From assembly GCA_026261815.1 (NCBI GenBank), contig JAMPIT010000230.1:8307001-8371000 (forward strand): a DNA stretch of 64,000 bases, read 5' to 3'. Positions 25,701-38,815 of this stretch are shown here, in pieces. The translations under genes were made by a program, and so were the position numbers. The stretch is from Monarcha castaneiventris obscurior (lineage: Eukaryota > Chordata > Aves > Passeriformes > Monarchidae). The notes beneath the pieces were generated by a model. The model saw only the letters and a list, made by a program, of their open reading frames with translations, did not search any database and was not told where the DNA came from. How positions within the stretch are numbered: the first letter of the stretch is position 1; every line of letters begins with the position of its first letter.

Positions 25701-28166
25701 CTCAGAAAGGGATCATCCAAGCTACAAGAAAAATTAAGGATTCTTCATCTGCTTCCCAAAATGCACAGCCATGAGCTTGCTAGCAATTTCTAGCATGTCT
25801 GTTGCAATTAAGAGCTTATCATGTGTCAGTACATCAACAGACATAATAAATATGACCCTTTTTTGGGTTTTTTTGAGATATTGTCAGTATTTCACATTAA
25901 GGCTCTTCAACATCCAGAAGATACATTTGAAAACACAGAAATATAGGGCTTTGTTCATTTTGGGTTCTTTTTCCCCATATAGCTGGGTATCACAAAGGAA
26001 TAATCAGACACAATGTACTCAATATTTAGTATTGATCAGCTATTACTTCAATTCCCCTTTAAGATACTATCTAAAGCATGGAACACTGCTAGCTGCAATT
26101 CTAGGTAACAATTGTCAGGGACAGAAAGCTGAAAATAGATCTTTCTTATTATTATTATAAATATAATTAATTTCTGCATGTAGCAAAATTCCTCTGTTGA
26201 CTTGGGATTGTTACTGGCATCTTTCCACTTTCTGTCAACAGAGCAGCATAGAAAATTAGAAGTTCCCCTGGTCTGAATCTCCAGAAGTAACAGACACTTC
26301 ATTATATCCTCTGTGTACTTCCAGTAGATGATGTTGTTGTAATGCTAATACCAGACACAGATCTAACAGATTTTGATTTACATAGAGGCCATTTATTGAA
26401 AGATTACTCGCTGGTCTGCGTGGACTTTGAGCTGATAGAATTTCCAGGGAGGTCAAATAGCTTTCACTAAACCATACATCACATGATTGCAGTGGCGATC
26501 CTATTCCTGTGATGAAAAGAAATTGCTGGCAAGAGAAACTGATGCCAATATGCATAATATTGAAGAATGACTCCCTCAGTTCGCACTACCTCTTTCAATG
26601 ATTTGAGCTGTCAAAATTTTGGTGAGTAAACCCCAAAGAAATTGGTGGTAATAATGGACTCCAGTAGATTTTCTTCTTGAGATAATTAGTCGGTCATTTT
26701 ACATCATTTTTCTCTGTTTCTTCCCCTCTCACCCCAAATATTTCAGTGTTTGGAAAAGCACCAAGAAGTAAATAATATACACCTAAGATTTTTAGGCAGG
26801 CATAAAGAACATATAAAGATATAAATAAAATATACATTTATTTCTAAATGCATTCCACACATACAAATATACCAGTATTTTAGATAGAAATATATTATGC
26901 ATTTTATGTATGTTAAAAATGTTTTGCTCATCCATAGAAGATTGAGTCAAAGTATCTAACTTCCCTTACATTGACAAACTATATTTTCATGGTGGTATTT
27001 CTGTACGTCAACCAACCAAACTTGGTGTTTGTGCTTGCAGACAAAAAAAAGGAACTTTCTGGGAAAAAATAAGCACAGATAGGTGCATTCTGGGGTCTGG
27101 ACTCTGAAGCAGATGGACCTTTCATTTGGAAGATTCAAAATTAATAGTATCTGAGCCTATATATGTTCATAGAATGAGGCTTCTGTATGCTCTTCCTAGA
27201 TGGAGTATTTATGCTTTAATTTCTCAGAGAAAAAAATAATTTGAATTCATATTCATAATCCCTCTTAACAAAGTCCTTTATGAACCTGTGGTGTAACATA
27301 GTGTATGCATACAGAGAGATGGATATGCATACAAACTTTTAAAGAGATAAATGACATTTACATCTAAAGATATGCATGGAAAGATAATGGTGTATGCTAA
27401 TCATTTGTATAATAACAAATGTTTCATTTGGCACAATGCACCCCATTTCTGACACCACAATTTACTTTTAATTCTAACAATGTCACTTACTTCAGTTGGC
27501 TTTTCCTTGTATGTGCAAATGCTAAGGCAAGATAAAACCCCGTATGTCCTTTTTGAGGTGTTGCACATTCTCCATGTTAAAGGGAAGCTTCATTTTACTG
27601 GAAAATATTTCTCTTCTCATACTTCTTGGTTTTTGAAGTGCTAGTTATATTTTCTCCAATAGACATCAAATTTTACATCAAACTCAAAGAACTTTTTCTC
27701 CCCGGCTGGGAATAACCTACTTAGGGAAGAATTTGGACCTAATAAAATCATACAATGTCAAAATAGAATGTGAATGCAAATAAACATCTTAGATACCTAT
27801 TCACAGCTGAGCCCACTTAAATGTCAAAATGCAGACTCAGCAATGGCTGTGCATGTCATTGGGGATGACACCCACACTGTCAAATCACAGCAAAGTGTTG
27901 GTGAAGTCAGTCTATGGAGACTACATTAAGTTGTCAAATGAAACAGATGCCAGCACAGATTATATTGCCTCTGAAAGACAAATAATAAGAAATTAAACAC
28001 AAAGACTCTGATCTTCAATCAAAGTGTACAAGTGCATACAATGCCACCTGGCTTGGTTTTTTTTTTTTTCCTTTTTTTAGATCATTGGTTTGGGTTTTGA
28101 AGAGTTAGAAACAGTGCTCCTTTTCCTGTGATGTTTACTTTTTGAAGGTTTTTTTAAGTTACTACA
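16711..28166. other. Long noncoding stretch, no recognised elements
   Basis: Over more than 11 kb I see no repeat family, RNA gene or convincing exon. Simple features are a T16 run (20137-20152), a short tandem of AGCTCCAT at about 22969-23000, a T13 run (28057-28069), and an imperfect 85-bp hairpin at 18671-18754. Frames of 96-129 codons at 20437-20814 (minus), 24742-25032 (minus), 25211-25600 (plus) and 25771-26160 (plus) have no recognisable domain. The first begins with a hydrophobic stretch that could mimic a signal peptide. Confidence 0.5.
18671..18754. repeat. Imperfect inverted repeat
   Basis: GACCTGAGGTGA (18671-18682) is nearly the complement of TCACCTCACAGGTC (18741-18754), with a 2-nt gap. 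The 58-bp interior is GC-rich compared with its surroundings and includes CAGAGCCCCGGAG. No terminal structure of a known element is recognised. Confidence 0.6.
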
Positions 28167-28250
28167 GATTAAATGTTCCTAGTAAGTAATAATTACTATT
28201 ATTAATTAATAATTTTTAATTATTGTTAATAATAATTATTAATGCAAATA
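28167..28250. repeat. AT-rich palindromic low-complexity tract
   Basis: The tract is made of TAAT/ATTA words in both orientations, such as TTATTAATTAATAA and AATTATTGTTAATAATAATT. It is likely microsatellite-derived. Confidence 0.7.
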
Positions 28251-31229
28251 GTACCATTGTTGGGCTTTTATTGTTTCAGTGCGAGATCTGCCTTTTAGGA
28301 CCTGCTCAATGAACTATACTAGCTGAGCATTATCAGTTTACCAACTGAAATTATAAGCAATCAATAGCAAAGAATTACACATTGCCATTCTCAAAACAAC
28401 ATGTCAGTGTCAGCTGTGTTACAGCTTAAAAATTATCAAAACATCAGAAAAGTTCACCTGCTGCTAGATTTTCACAACAAAGCCATACATTCTGGTAAAG
28501 CAGTTCCTATTCAAATTCTTGAGGGCAAGACAGAGAGAGTTTTTGTAACTTACAATCATAGTAATAGTTGAAATGAGTATTTTAGCATGTGGGTCAATGT
28601 AAGGACTTTATGTAGATGTTCACATTTTAATATTTTGCCAGCTTATAAGGAGGAAGCATGGTTAAAGCTTTCATAGCATTTTGTGTCAGCTTTAAAGAAA
28701 GCCCTCACAGCTCTCCTCGTTGGGTGAACAGCTTTTTCTGTGACGTGCTTGGGTGGCTTTTGTCAGCTGCACTACAAAGCTCATTCCGGAGGAGTAGCTT
28801 AGTTATTTGAGCTCTACCACTGAAACCCTCAGACTTCTCAGTAGCAGTGACTGTTCCTGGTGGGCTGGACTCATGTTCTTATTTTCCCCAAGGCAGACAA
28901 CCTTAAATGAAGCCATGCTGCTGCCATCAGAATGGCTTCCCCACCACGTAGTAATTTTAAGGATTTGCTGCCTGGACACTGCAAATTCTCTGGCTGCTTT
29001 TCTTTGAAAACGAGGCCAAACTGTCCCCACAAATTCTATGCCCCTCAGAAGTGTATCACTCATGTTTCTATCATTTATGCTTTCTTTGCATCCCAGAGTC
29101 AGCTATGAATTTTATTTGGCTGCTTTTTTGCAGAAACACATCTCAGCCACCATCCCAAACCTTTGCTCAACCCTTTTGCTGAAAGGCTTAATGGAAATGA
29201 AAACCATAATGTCAAATTCAATCAGTTTAATAGTTGTTTTGGGTGGTTTTTTGTGTTATGTAATCAGTAGTTATAAAAAAACCAAAAAAAACCCAACCCA
29301 AACCCCAACGTAATAATACAGTATTCAGAAAGTAATTTGGGCTTAAAGTAATCTAGCAGGATTTGCTTGGATTGATTGTCACAAGTCTGTAACAATTTTG
29401 GGTTCTGAACAGGCTCTGCCTAACACAACTAGTGCAGTTTTTGCACAGTGCTAAAACACAGGCACCATGGATGCAACAATGCCTATGTTTCAGTGAGCTC
29501 TCTGCTTTCCATAACAAAAAAATACTTTTCTCAATTCTTTTTCTTCCTCCACAGATGTTACCCAAAACATAGGCTGTTTTCCTCTTCCCTGGTACAGTAA
29601 GCTCAGTTTGATCTCCCATTACTTCAGCAGATTGATATGGAAATTTTGTTCCTCTTATGCCTATTCAGTTTGTTTTCATTTTTTCTTTTACCCCGTCATT
29701 TGCCAAGTAACAGGAGGCTTCTTAAACACCTCCTAAGGGCTTTGCTACTTTACAAAGAGCATTTTGCATTCACTGGTTTGTAATCTTGTAATCACAATAA
29801 AACCTTTTTGGCCATGCTGCAATTTTCATTTTCTGGCCAATTTGTTTCACATATGTTCTCAGACCTTTAGAATGTTAAATAATTTTTATCAGAAACATCA
29901 GTTAAATTCAATTCAGTTGATCTCAGCTACACTATGACTAATGGCAAGAAAAAGGATTTTTATTGTTGTTGTTGTTGAAGTGACCTTAACAGTAAGCAGG
30001 TTTGGCCAACAGGGATATTTTGATTCCTCTAAAGTCCAAACTTTTCCATTGGTTCAGAGTCCAGTATTTCTAAGTTCTGGGTGATTCTCAGTAACTTCTG
30101 ATCCAAATGCAGCCCTCAGTCCTAGGAGAATTCAGCACCTGTTTCTCATCTCACTGTAAATGGTAGAAATGTTATCTAAAATATTTTGCTTTTGGCCACT
30201 TAAGGTCCACATCACAAAATTTGAAACATCTTCACTAAGTTAAAAAGACTTTGATCTTGCATTTGTCTTTTAAATTTTAATTTAATTAGAAAAGACAAAA
30301 AGTTTGCAGCTACACTTAGTTCCGGTGTCATTAGTCAATAGGCCCCTGCAACAAAAAGAAAAGTTCCACTTTTCAAGTTACAAGTTTTTGTCTAAAGACC
30401 AATAAAATTTCCCATTTGAAACTCCACACTTTCTTTAGTCATACATCTGGCAAACAGACAGTATGCAAATTTTCCTTCATTGCAAAAGTAAGTTCCCATT
30501 CATAAAAAATATATTTACAATCTTAATTCTAGACAAAGAGAAAACCTTAGCAACTAAACAGAAGTGTGTTAGGAGCTCACTTGTTTTCTCTATAATCCTA
30601 GGCAAAAACCTTGTTAAGCCGACATAGCTGTGAGATGAGATCTATGATTGCACATGCTCAGCAAAAATGTTTCTTCCTCATTAGGCAATGTAATGATAAC
30701 AGTATAAGTGGCCCCTTGATGTTGCCACAACACAACAGTGAGCTCCACTGTCTGATCAAGTTAGCTTTTTCTGTAGCTAGCAAGTCAAAATTGGGGTTGG
30801 GAAAGTTTCTGCTGTAGACATAGCCAACAAGATACTTTAATGATATAAATATTAGTTGAAAATACCTGCAGAGTTGATGAAGTTAAAATGAAATTTTCAG
30901 GAAAATCCAAAGAACAGTTGGAAAACACACACATGCAAGACCTCTTGTTGTAAAAGACTGTCAGAAGGCAGCAAATACTTTCAGAAAGCACTTTTATGAT
31001 ATTTATAAAACTCTGATAGTAAATTCTTAGAACAATCACATAATCTTGTGTTCTTTCACTTTGGTACCACACATTAGCTCCATGTGAGGCTACTCCAGGT
31101 AGGAGCCTTTTGATCTTCCACCCTGCTCCTTGTCCTTTGGAGGCAGAAATGAACAGGAGGAAGGATGGGTTATAATTGCAATGCACAAGCATTCTTTCTG
31201 CTAAAATATTGTTATTATGAATAATGTTC
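28251..31229. other. Noncoding stretch, nothing recognised
   Basis: Minus frames at 28803-29063 (86 codons), 29353-29619 (88 codons) and 30785-31192 (135 codons) resemble no protein I know. The last is near the chance maximum for this window. A short TTG repeat is at about 29961-29976. Confidence 0.5.
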
Positions 31230-31649
31230 TGTATGTGTGTTTCAACATGATTTCAATAAAATTTTATATTTTAAACATTCCTATCAGTTCTTTCTAATTA
31301 TTTATAGCTGCAGCACCCATATTGCATAATTCATGTTCAAATCATTTGCTGATGTAGCAAAGACTTTATAGCAATTGTTTAAAAGAACAAAATGAGGGTA
31401 TTTAAGTGGCTAATCATATAGTTTGTCTGAGAAAATATGAGCATTTAAATGACATGCTGATAAACTGATCAGAAATGAGTGCTGGCAGCTACTAAAAATA
31501 TAAAACAAAAGATGATGTCTCTGCATCTGTTGTGTTATTTAAATAATAATTGCATTTTAAATCACATTCTCTTATATTCCTTTATTAAAAAGAACTGATT
31601 ATAGGAAGAATGGGCACCAAAATTCCTATAATAAAAAACACATCTTACA
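31230..31649. other. Candidate conserved noncoding element
   Basis: This AT-rich segment is free of repeats and carries many homeodomain- or POU-like words, such as GCATAATTCATG, GGCTAATCATATA, CATTTAAATGACATG and ATTTAAATAATAATTGCATTTTAAAT. It is judged by texture only. Confidence 0.25.
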
Positions 31650-34339
31650 GTGTTGGATGTGAACGTTTGTGAACAGTGATGGAACGTTTGTTTTATACAA
31701 ATTATTTAGTCCAAGGGTTTCCTAAGAGGAAAAAGAATATCAAATATTTTTTAAAAGAGTGTAGAAAATGTACCTTTTCAATGTGAATTTTATTCCCATG
31801 GTTGGAATACAATCTGATAGCAACAAAAATATTCTAAATTGATCAAATTACACAAAAAACCCCTGTAAAACTAGGGACCATTGGCTGAGTTCCTTTACTG
31901 CTTGTGTTTCTGAGAACTGAAAACTCAGGTACAGGATTCTACTTGAACACAGTGTCTTAAATCGTGGTCTTCTCTGTTTTGACTACTTTTTAGGAGTGAC
32001 CTGACAAAAACATATCCATTTTCTGTGAAAAGCATACAAATGTTCACCAAATTACATTTCAATATGTTAAGAAAAATTCGAAATAAAAAATCCTCTAAAT
32101 GTCTATGACAGTATATAATTATTTCCATGCTGTTCCAGCAAGTGCAATAGCTCTCAGGAAGTAACACTGTAAGGTTGTTTCTAGCCATGAACATGATCAA
32201 TCCAAAGGAGCTACTTCAAAATTTGACTGTACTATTCAGAGAACATCTCGTGAGTAACAGCTACAAAAAAAAAAAAAAATCAGGCCAGGTTTGCAACTGA
32301 TTTGTAGCTAGGAGAAAAGGGCTGAATTGGCAGTGCTTGTCTAGCTTGGTTGTGGCAGTCATTAAAGTCTAAATAATTCACAATGACTCTGTGGTCAGAC
32401 CCCTAAGGTATGGAAAAAGGAATTTGTCAGAAAATGTCCAAGCTCTTCTGAAAGACTTGCAGTCTTTCATTCCCCTGGCTCAAATGCAAAAGGTTATTTA
32501 TAAAGAGGGATGACAGATCACAAAAATAAAAATTTTGTACATAAAAAATATTTTTATTCTCATATAGTTCTCAGAGTTGGCCACTTTACCTATTTGGTCT
32601 CTCACCTAACCAATAAGATTTGGCAAATTATTGATGTCTCTTTCTCTCTAGGTCTTCAGGTGGAGACTAGAGAGCTCCCTGTTAGCCTCCATGCCTAGTC
32701 AAACCATGGAGCTTCCTGTGGGGAAGATGTTCAGTGAAGCACCTCTGCTGCCAGCCATGCTTCAGCTTCTGCATGCTGAATCAATCCCCACTCAAGAAGA
32801 TAAAGGATTTCAGGTTGCCAAAATTTTTGTTTATGATGGACTATTATAAATGCACTTCCAGTGTCCCTTAGAACTTACCATGGTCATTTAAAAACTGGTT
32901 TTTAAGGATTGGACTCCTCTCTTTCATATATTTTACAGCTGTTTTATTTTTCTTCCTGTTTGAAATGGGTAGAGCACCTTTATCATTAACATGCTGCATG
33001 TGTCTCCTTACTTGACTTTTACATTATTGCTCTAGCTATTACTATGCATGCATTATTTATATGGTTGGCTATCAAGGAAAAAAGGCAAGCAATTTACTTG
33101 TCAAAACATATTAGAATGCATGACTTTAAATCAAAGTTGCATGGGTCTGTAAAAAGCTATAATAAATGTTCTTTGGCTAATATGTTAGTGTCATGCAGTG
33201 GGCATGGTCAATGTATGGGTAAGAAACCTGTAATCACTTTAAAGACTCATTGAATAGGAGAGAATTTTAGATTATTGTGCTTTGCTTTTAATTGTATGAT
33301 ATTAAGACTTAATTTATGAAGATTACATTATTTCAATATAAGAAAATTCTAACCTGTGCTTTAATGTTACCATCAGATTTAAACAGGTATTTGCTCAGTA
33401 TGAAAATTATAAACATGGAGCCTAATTATCTAAATCTAACCTACACATACAGCTCTTTGGACTTAATATATCTTCTTTCCTGCAGAATGCATTCCTCTGA
33501 GTTAGAGAAAGTTCCTGCAGTGTCAATAATTCTGTCCTGCAGGACACAGATTTTATGGCTCCCATGTCCTTGTGCTTCCATGTTGTAGCACACAAACAAT
33601 TGCAACTGAAATCCCTGTATACAATCCTTACCCAACAAGTTCCCAAAAATTGATGTGAGCCACCTGTTTCATGCAGAAGGTGAATTAGCTCCCTGTGAAC
33701 TACATCTAGAAAGCATTTTGCCAAAACCAGAATACTTTCCAGCTCCCCATTGTCCTTGGCACAAAGAGAAATACATACACCTTAAATGTAACTGGTGTTT
33801 AGCTAGCACTGTGAAAATTTCCAAAATTTAAATTCACTGACCAGACTGAAAACAAATGGAGCCCAAACTACTATTTAATGTCTCTCAGCAAATAAAACCT
33901 GGAAAACAGCTGAGGGTCAAAAATCTAGGACAAAAATTTTAAAATTAGATCCAGGCAAATCTTACCAAAAAATGTTTCCAAATAGAAAACAAACTATTCT
34001 GAACAAGTTTCAATTAAATTATCATGGCATTTCATTTCTAACCTCATTTTAGGAATATAGCTGTTTGTTGAGTTCAGGAGAGTCAGTAATATCTTTTCTC
34101 AACCTGAAACAGCATTTTGGTTCAAATAAAACTTTCTGGTCTATTCAAACTCAAACTTCAGTCACAAAGGTGTAATAAATGTTTATCACACTTGCAGACA
34201 TGCCTATGAACATAGGCCCTAAATTTTAACCATTGTCCATCATACCAGAGGGGTTTTTTGATTTCTTTTTCCATAAGTTCTTGCCAAATCGTATTGAAAT
34301 TAAGGAAATGAAAGGGAGCTTAGATGAATGTTGAAGTAA
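31650..34339. other. Noncoding stretch, nothing recognised
   Basis: An A15 run lies at 32265-32279. Two overlapping minus frames at 33422-33724 (100 codons) and 33441-33638 show no known motif. Confidence 0.5.
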
Positions 34340-34560
34340 TTGTAAAAGTTATACAACTGTAATATCGTAGACTCTGGGGAAGAGCCCCGTTAATGATGTT
34401 CTTCATAAGGAGAAGGCAGAAATGTGCCATGGTAATATCCAGTTTTATTAAGATACAGCGGCTTATTCCAGGTGGCTGAAAAACATTACAGTTGGACAAT
34501 TAATGGTATACTATTTTCCCTTCCTCCTGGTGTGGCGAATTACCCAAGTGTTCAGCAAAG
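34340..34560. other. Candidate conserved noncoding element (CpGs retained)
   Basis: Unlike its AT-rich flanks, this segment keeps several CpGs (ATATCGTAG, GCCCCGTTAATG, ACAGCGGC, TGGCGAATT) alongside TTAATG and CAATTAATGG words. CpGs normally decay in unmethylation-free, unconstrained avian DNA, so their retention is mildly suggestive of constraint. Confidence 0.25.
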
Positions 34561-37500
34561 CCAAGGTGGTTTTGTATTCTCAGAGTGGAGAGTGGTCCAT
34601 TCTGGATGTAAACCACCAGTGAATTCTGAATAAGATCGTAGCTGAAAAAGTGTGACAGAAAATGTGAGCTTACTTATATCTAGGTAAAAAACAGGCTGTG
34701 TCCTAATGGCAAGGAAAGTTTGACATTATCCAAGATTTGGTTGCACTAAGCACTGTCTGAGCTGGGAAGTCTCTGCCCTAAAGAGCTTCCACTTGGAGTA
34801 TTATGCAGTGGGCTGTAGTGTGTGTCTTCCCAAAAGTTATATTCTAGCTTGAGTGAGATTAATCAGCTTTATACCTGAGGCGCTAACTGAAAATTTTTGA
34901 CCTGTGTTATTACCTGAGTGGGTCAGATTACCCTAATTTATGTACAGACTGTGGCCATAAGATAACTTTATTTCATATGGTGAAATAGTCACCTTTTGTT
35001 TTGTCTGTACTCAGCTTCAGTCTGTTTCAACATTTAAACAAGATGACCTTCAAATTTGCTGTGGAAAAAGAAATTAGTTTTTTTCACATTGTTATTTATT
35101 ATTTCAGAGGAAGGAAAAGCACATTTCCACCTGGGGGATATATGCCATTTTTAGAATGTCTATTTGTCAGATTGTAAAAGGTGTTAAAAGAGGAAGCAAT
35201 TATTAAGGTTCTGCAAGAGGAATCAGGAAAAAATAGTTTATATAATATTATTTGTCTAAGGTTGCTTTAAAAAAAATACGGATTTGTTAAAGCCAATCTA
35301 TTAGTTATGTTCCCCATGTGAAAAGAGCACGACAGTCCTGGGTTAGCTATTTAAAAAGGCTATAAAAAGATGGTGTTTGATATATTGAAATTATATTTGA
35401 AAGAGGAAAAAATGCTTGCAGACAAAGAAGAAAATTGCAAGGTTTAACAGGGTTTTATTGTAACAAGATTGATGGACATTTGTGGGCATATGTAAATAGG
35501 TTTAGTCAGTGCTTCACTGAAAACAACATTGGAGATAAGGAAAATGCCATATTCCTGCTGTACAGTGCAAGACACGTGAAGGCTGGTTGGATTTTCTGTC
35601 TCTTCACAAACCTGATAAAGTCAAGAAATTATTCCAAGCAGACAAGAAGTAAATGCCAACCCTATGTTGTAAGTGGATTATTATACTTTAAACTGATTGG
35701 GTAGTTTGAGAGGAAAGAAAAAAAAAATGCAGTGCTGACTGACTACTGGAAAAACAGCTTGAAGATAGGATGGTGTGTTGGGTAACAGATTCATTCAGAA
35801 TTTGTGGAAGTGGTAGGTGATTTCCCTGGTCTGTATATCTGTGAGCAGATGTTATGACTAACCAAGTGTAGATGCCAGTTTTACAATGGACAGAACACTG
35901 AACTCTTGGCTGGATCTCTGGTGACAGCAATGTGAGCACTCCTACCTAGCCCACGTGCGAGTCTCTGGCTGTAAATATCTATATAGGGAGGTCCACAGCT
36001 GCAGCTTTTCTAAGACACTGAGATCAAAATAAAAGCCCAGATGACAACTTTCCAAGTAACCCTATACACAGGGCAGCACGAACTGATAATTGCCAGGAGC
36101 TCAGAGAGACTCAGAAAAATTAATACGGGGATGCTGTAGGACAAGGCAACCTTGGGTTTTGCAACTGGGTCCTGCCCTAGTGAATGCTAGTGACTTGTTA
36201 GGATGGAATCTCATATTCCACTTAGCAGGGAGTGACCATCATTCACTCAGGAGGTGGGCAGTGTGATGCTGAGATCTATGCTGAGGCAAAGAAAGAGCCA
36301 GCTGAGGTTTCTAACACACATAGCTGGACAGCAGTAGAGACAGAAATAGAACTGAAATAGCTTGCCTCCAAGACAGAGACTTCTTTACAAAAAATTCCCT
36401 TGTTTCTATTCTTCCTAAACCTGTCCTTTCATTTTGCCCTCTATTTTGTAGCCTCCTTCTGGATTTTCTTCATTTACTTATTGCAATGTATCAAGACGAT
36501 TTATCACATCCCTTTAATCTATATATAAAATAAAAAATTTTCCTTCGCTAATGCTAAAAAGATAGTATGTTTATATTTAAGGAGGAAGTACATACTGAGA
36601 CTCTCCAGCCTTCCCCTGTGAAAGAAATAGATGATCATGTTTAATGAATCTGTTGACAATACAAGAAAGGATCTAGTCTGCCTCAAGCTTTATAAATATA
36701 CTTTAGCTGGAAGGCTTAGTTATGTAGGATATGACAAACTTAAGCTCTATGATCTTAGCTAAGAAGAAATCTCTGTGGAAGCTGGTTATCTGTCATGGGG
36801 CTAACACCAAAAGAGTTCAGAGATTATGGAAAAGCTTTGTGAAAACAATACGCATATGGGAGGGAGGAGTTCACTCACAGGATTTCTTATTTTTAATAGT
36901 TGAGTATGAAATGATAAGACTAAGCTAGAGAGACAATAGGATATTTTACAGAATCAGGACTCCTCTAAATATTGCATCATGTCTTTCATCCTCTTAATGA
37001 AGCTTGGGAGAGCTCTAGTAAGATAGCTGTTGACCTGGAGGAATTAAGAATCCTGTGCATTTTCAGTGATGTTGTCCTTGGCCTTTTTTATGCTTTCCTG
37101 AAGGTTAATTATCCATGGCTCTTTTATCTTATTTGTATCTTGGAGGTTTGAATAAGCTAAATGAGAAAGAGCTTATTTAGTACTTTCTTATTTCAGCATT
37201 TTAGACTGGCTTTTTCTCCATAAGACACACAGAGAAAAGTATTCTGAAGGAGGATTTGTATACAGATGTGTGCTGATCTTTCAGGATGTCTGATAAGGAG
37301 AAATGTGAAGGAACAGCATCCTGGCAGAGATAGGATTTAGCCCATTTTTTGCTCAAAGCAGGGTCATTTATACCACAAATATTCTTAATAGGCACTTGCA
37401 TGTTTTTAAAAACTTATCTGGCAGAAACTCCACAAATTCTTTTGGTAATCTTTTCTGTGCCTCTCTATCAACGGGTAAGTTACAGATATCTTCCAATTTT

Positions 37501-38656
37501 CAAAAGACGGATACATGCTGGAGTTTAACACTGGCAGTAGATGATAACTGTCCTCCACTGAACCATTCTCAAATCAAGAAAAGCCTTTAAAGCTTACTCC
37601 AGATGATGGGTCACTAACATCTTCTTCCAGAAGGCTTGCTTATAATTAAGGGATCAATGTGAAAGGTGATAAAGATTTGCCTCAGTCTTTTTCTTATAGT
37701 GACTCCACCAGAGATAATAAAGACAGGTTGCTATCATTTAATAAGTTGGATTTATTAGGCCAGCCATAAACTAGAATATGTAAAACTGACAGAAAATGGA
37801 AAATACAGAATAAAAATTAAAAATTGGTTATAAAGCAACTTTCCCTGACTGGCATGTCCAAGGGAATTTCTGTTTACCAGCTTTAGCTTCCCTCAAAACA
37901 GTGGCTTCTGTCTTGCAGGGGTGCCTTCTAAATGGTCCTCCCTTCTGAGGATGAGACATTTTTTTTCCTGACACCTCTGAGACTCATCCCTGAGCTTCTG
38001 GAAAGCTCTAGACACAGGTTCTAGAGAAAATTTTCTGCTTTTCTTTGCTTCCCTGCCATGGTTTTATGTCTGTAACTTTATTTCTCTATTTTATATTTTA
38101 CAGATCTCAGGAACAATATTAATTTTTTAATAAAGACAAATTATTTTTGACTGAATGTCAACTCATTGAGTCTTTATCAAAGCTTAATTCTGCCATGGAC
38201 CTTCTTGGTGACCTCCAGCAGTTTGAAGGCAATCAATTTCATGAGAATGAATTTATCTAAAATTGAGTTAGAAACTTACACAAATTTGTGGACCTAGCAA
38301 TTACCCTCCCTCTCTGGATGTTATTTTAAATAATATATTCTGGGAGAGAAAATTAATTTTTTACATCTTCTGACTTGTACTTAAGACAAAGAATAAGTGT
38401 TAACTTTGCTGGGAATGCATTCAGTGATGTCTCTATTGATCACAGTCATTCTACTTCTCAGATCCAAGTGGAGCACATATGCAATAAGTCCTTTGTATTT
38501 TCAGCTAATTCACACACACAGTAACATCCACAAACGTGATTAGCATCTCTTGTGTTGGATACTGAGCAGGAGATATTATCCCTGCACCATCTAAGGTTAG
38601 GCTCCATCGAATCTGAGATGAGCAGTAAAGCTGTGGGGGAAAGAATGCGGCAATCA
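34561..38656. other. Noncoding stretch, nothing recognised
   Basis: Short frames only (for example 35435-35704 plus, 35688-35939 minus, 37201-37401 minus), without motifs. No repeat family is seen. Confidence 0.5.
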
Positions 38657-38709
38657 ATTTATTCCATATAAACAAGTAGAATCCTATTTATTCTATATAA
38701 ATAAATAGA
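38657..38709. repeat. Imperfect 24-bp direct repeat next to a CR1 tail
   Basis: ATTTATTCCATATAAACAAG... at 38657-38680 recurs at 38686-38709 with three transitions. The second copy runs straight into the CR1 3' tail. Confidence 0.8.
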
Positions 38710-38815
38710 GTCATAGAGTCACAGAGTATCCCGTGTTTGAAGGCACCCACAAGGATTACTGAAGTCCAACTTCTGGCGCAGGACAACCTCAAGAATCCCA
38801 CCGTGTGTCTGACAC
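38709..38815 (-). mobile_element. CR1 LINE 3' end, short fragment
   Basis: The plus strand reads AGTCATAGAGTCACAGAGTATC, followed by a block matching the antisense CR1 3' UTR (GGCACCCACAAGGATTACTG, then GTCCAACTTCTGG, then AGGACAACCTCAAGAATCCC). Only about 107 bp of the 3' end is present. This is the strong 5' truncation typical of CR1 insertions. Confidence 0.85.

Noticed and set aside
28788..28860. tRNA-like A box (GTAGCTTAGTTATTTGAGC)
   Set aside because: No B box (GGTTCGA-type) follows and no acceptor or anticodon stem can be formed.
30785..31192. 135-codon minus frame
   Set aside because: No recognisable domain; about 0.3 such frames are expected by chance from a rough stop-frequency estimate.
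33422..33724. 100-codon minus frame with a protein-like look
   Set aside because: A second overlapping minus frame is also open and neither shows a known motif, so no evidence favours coding.
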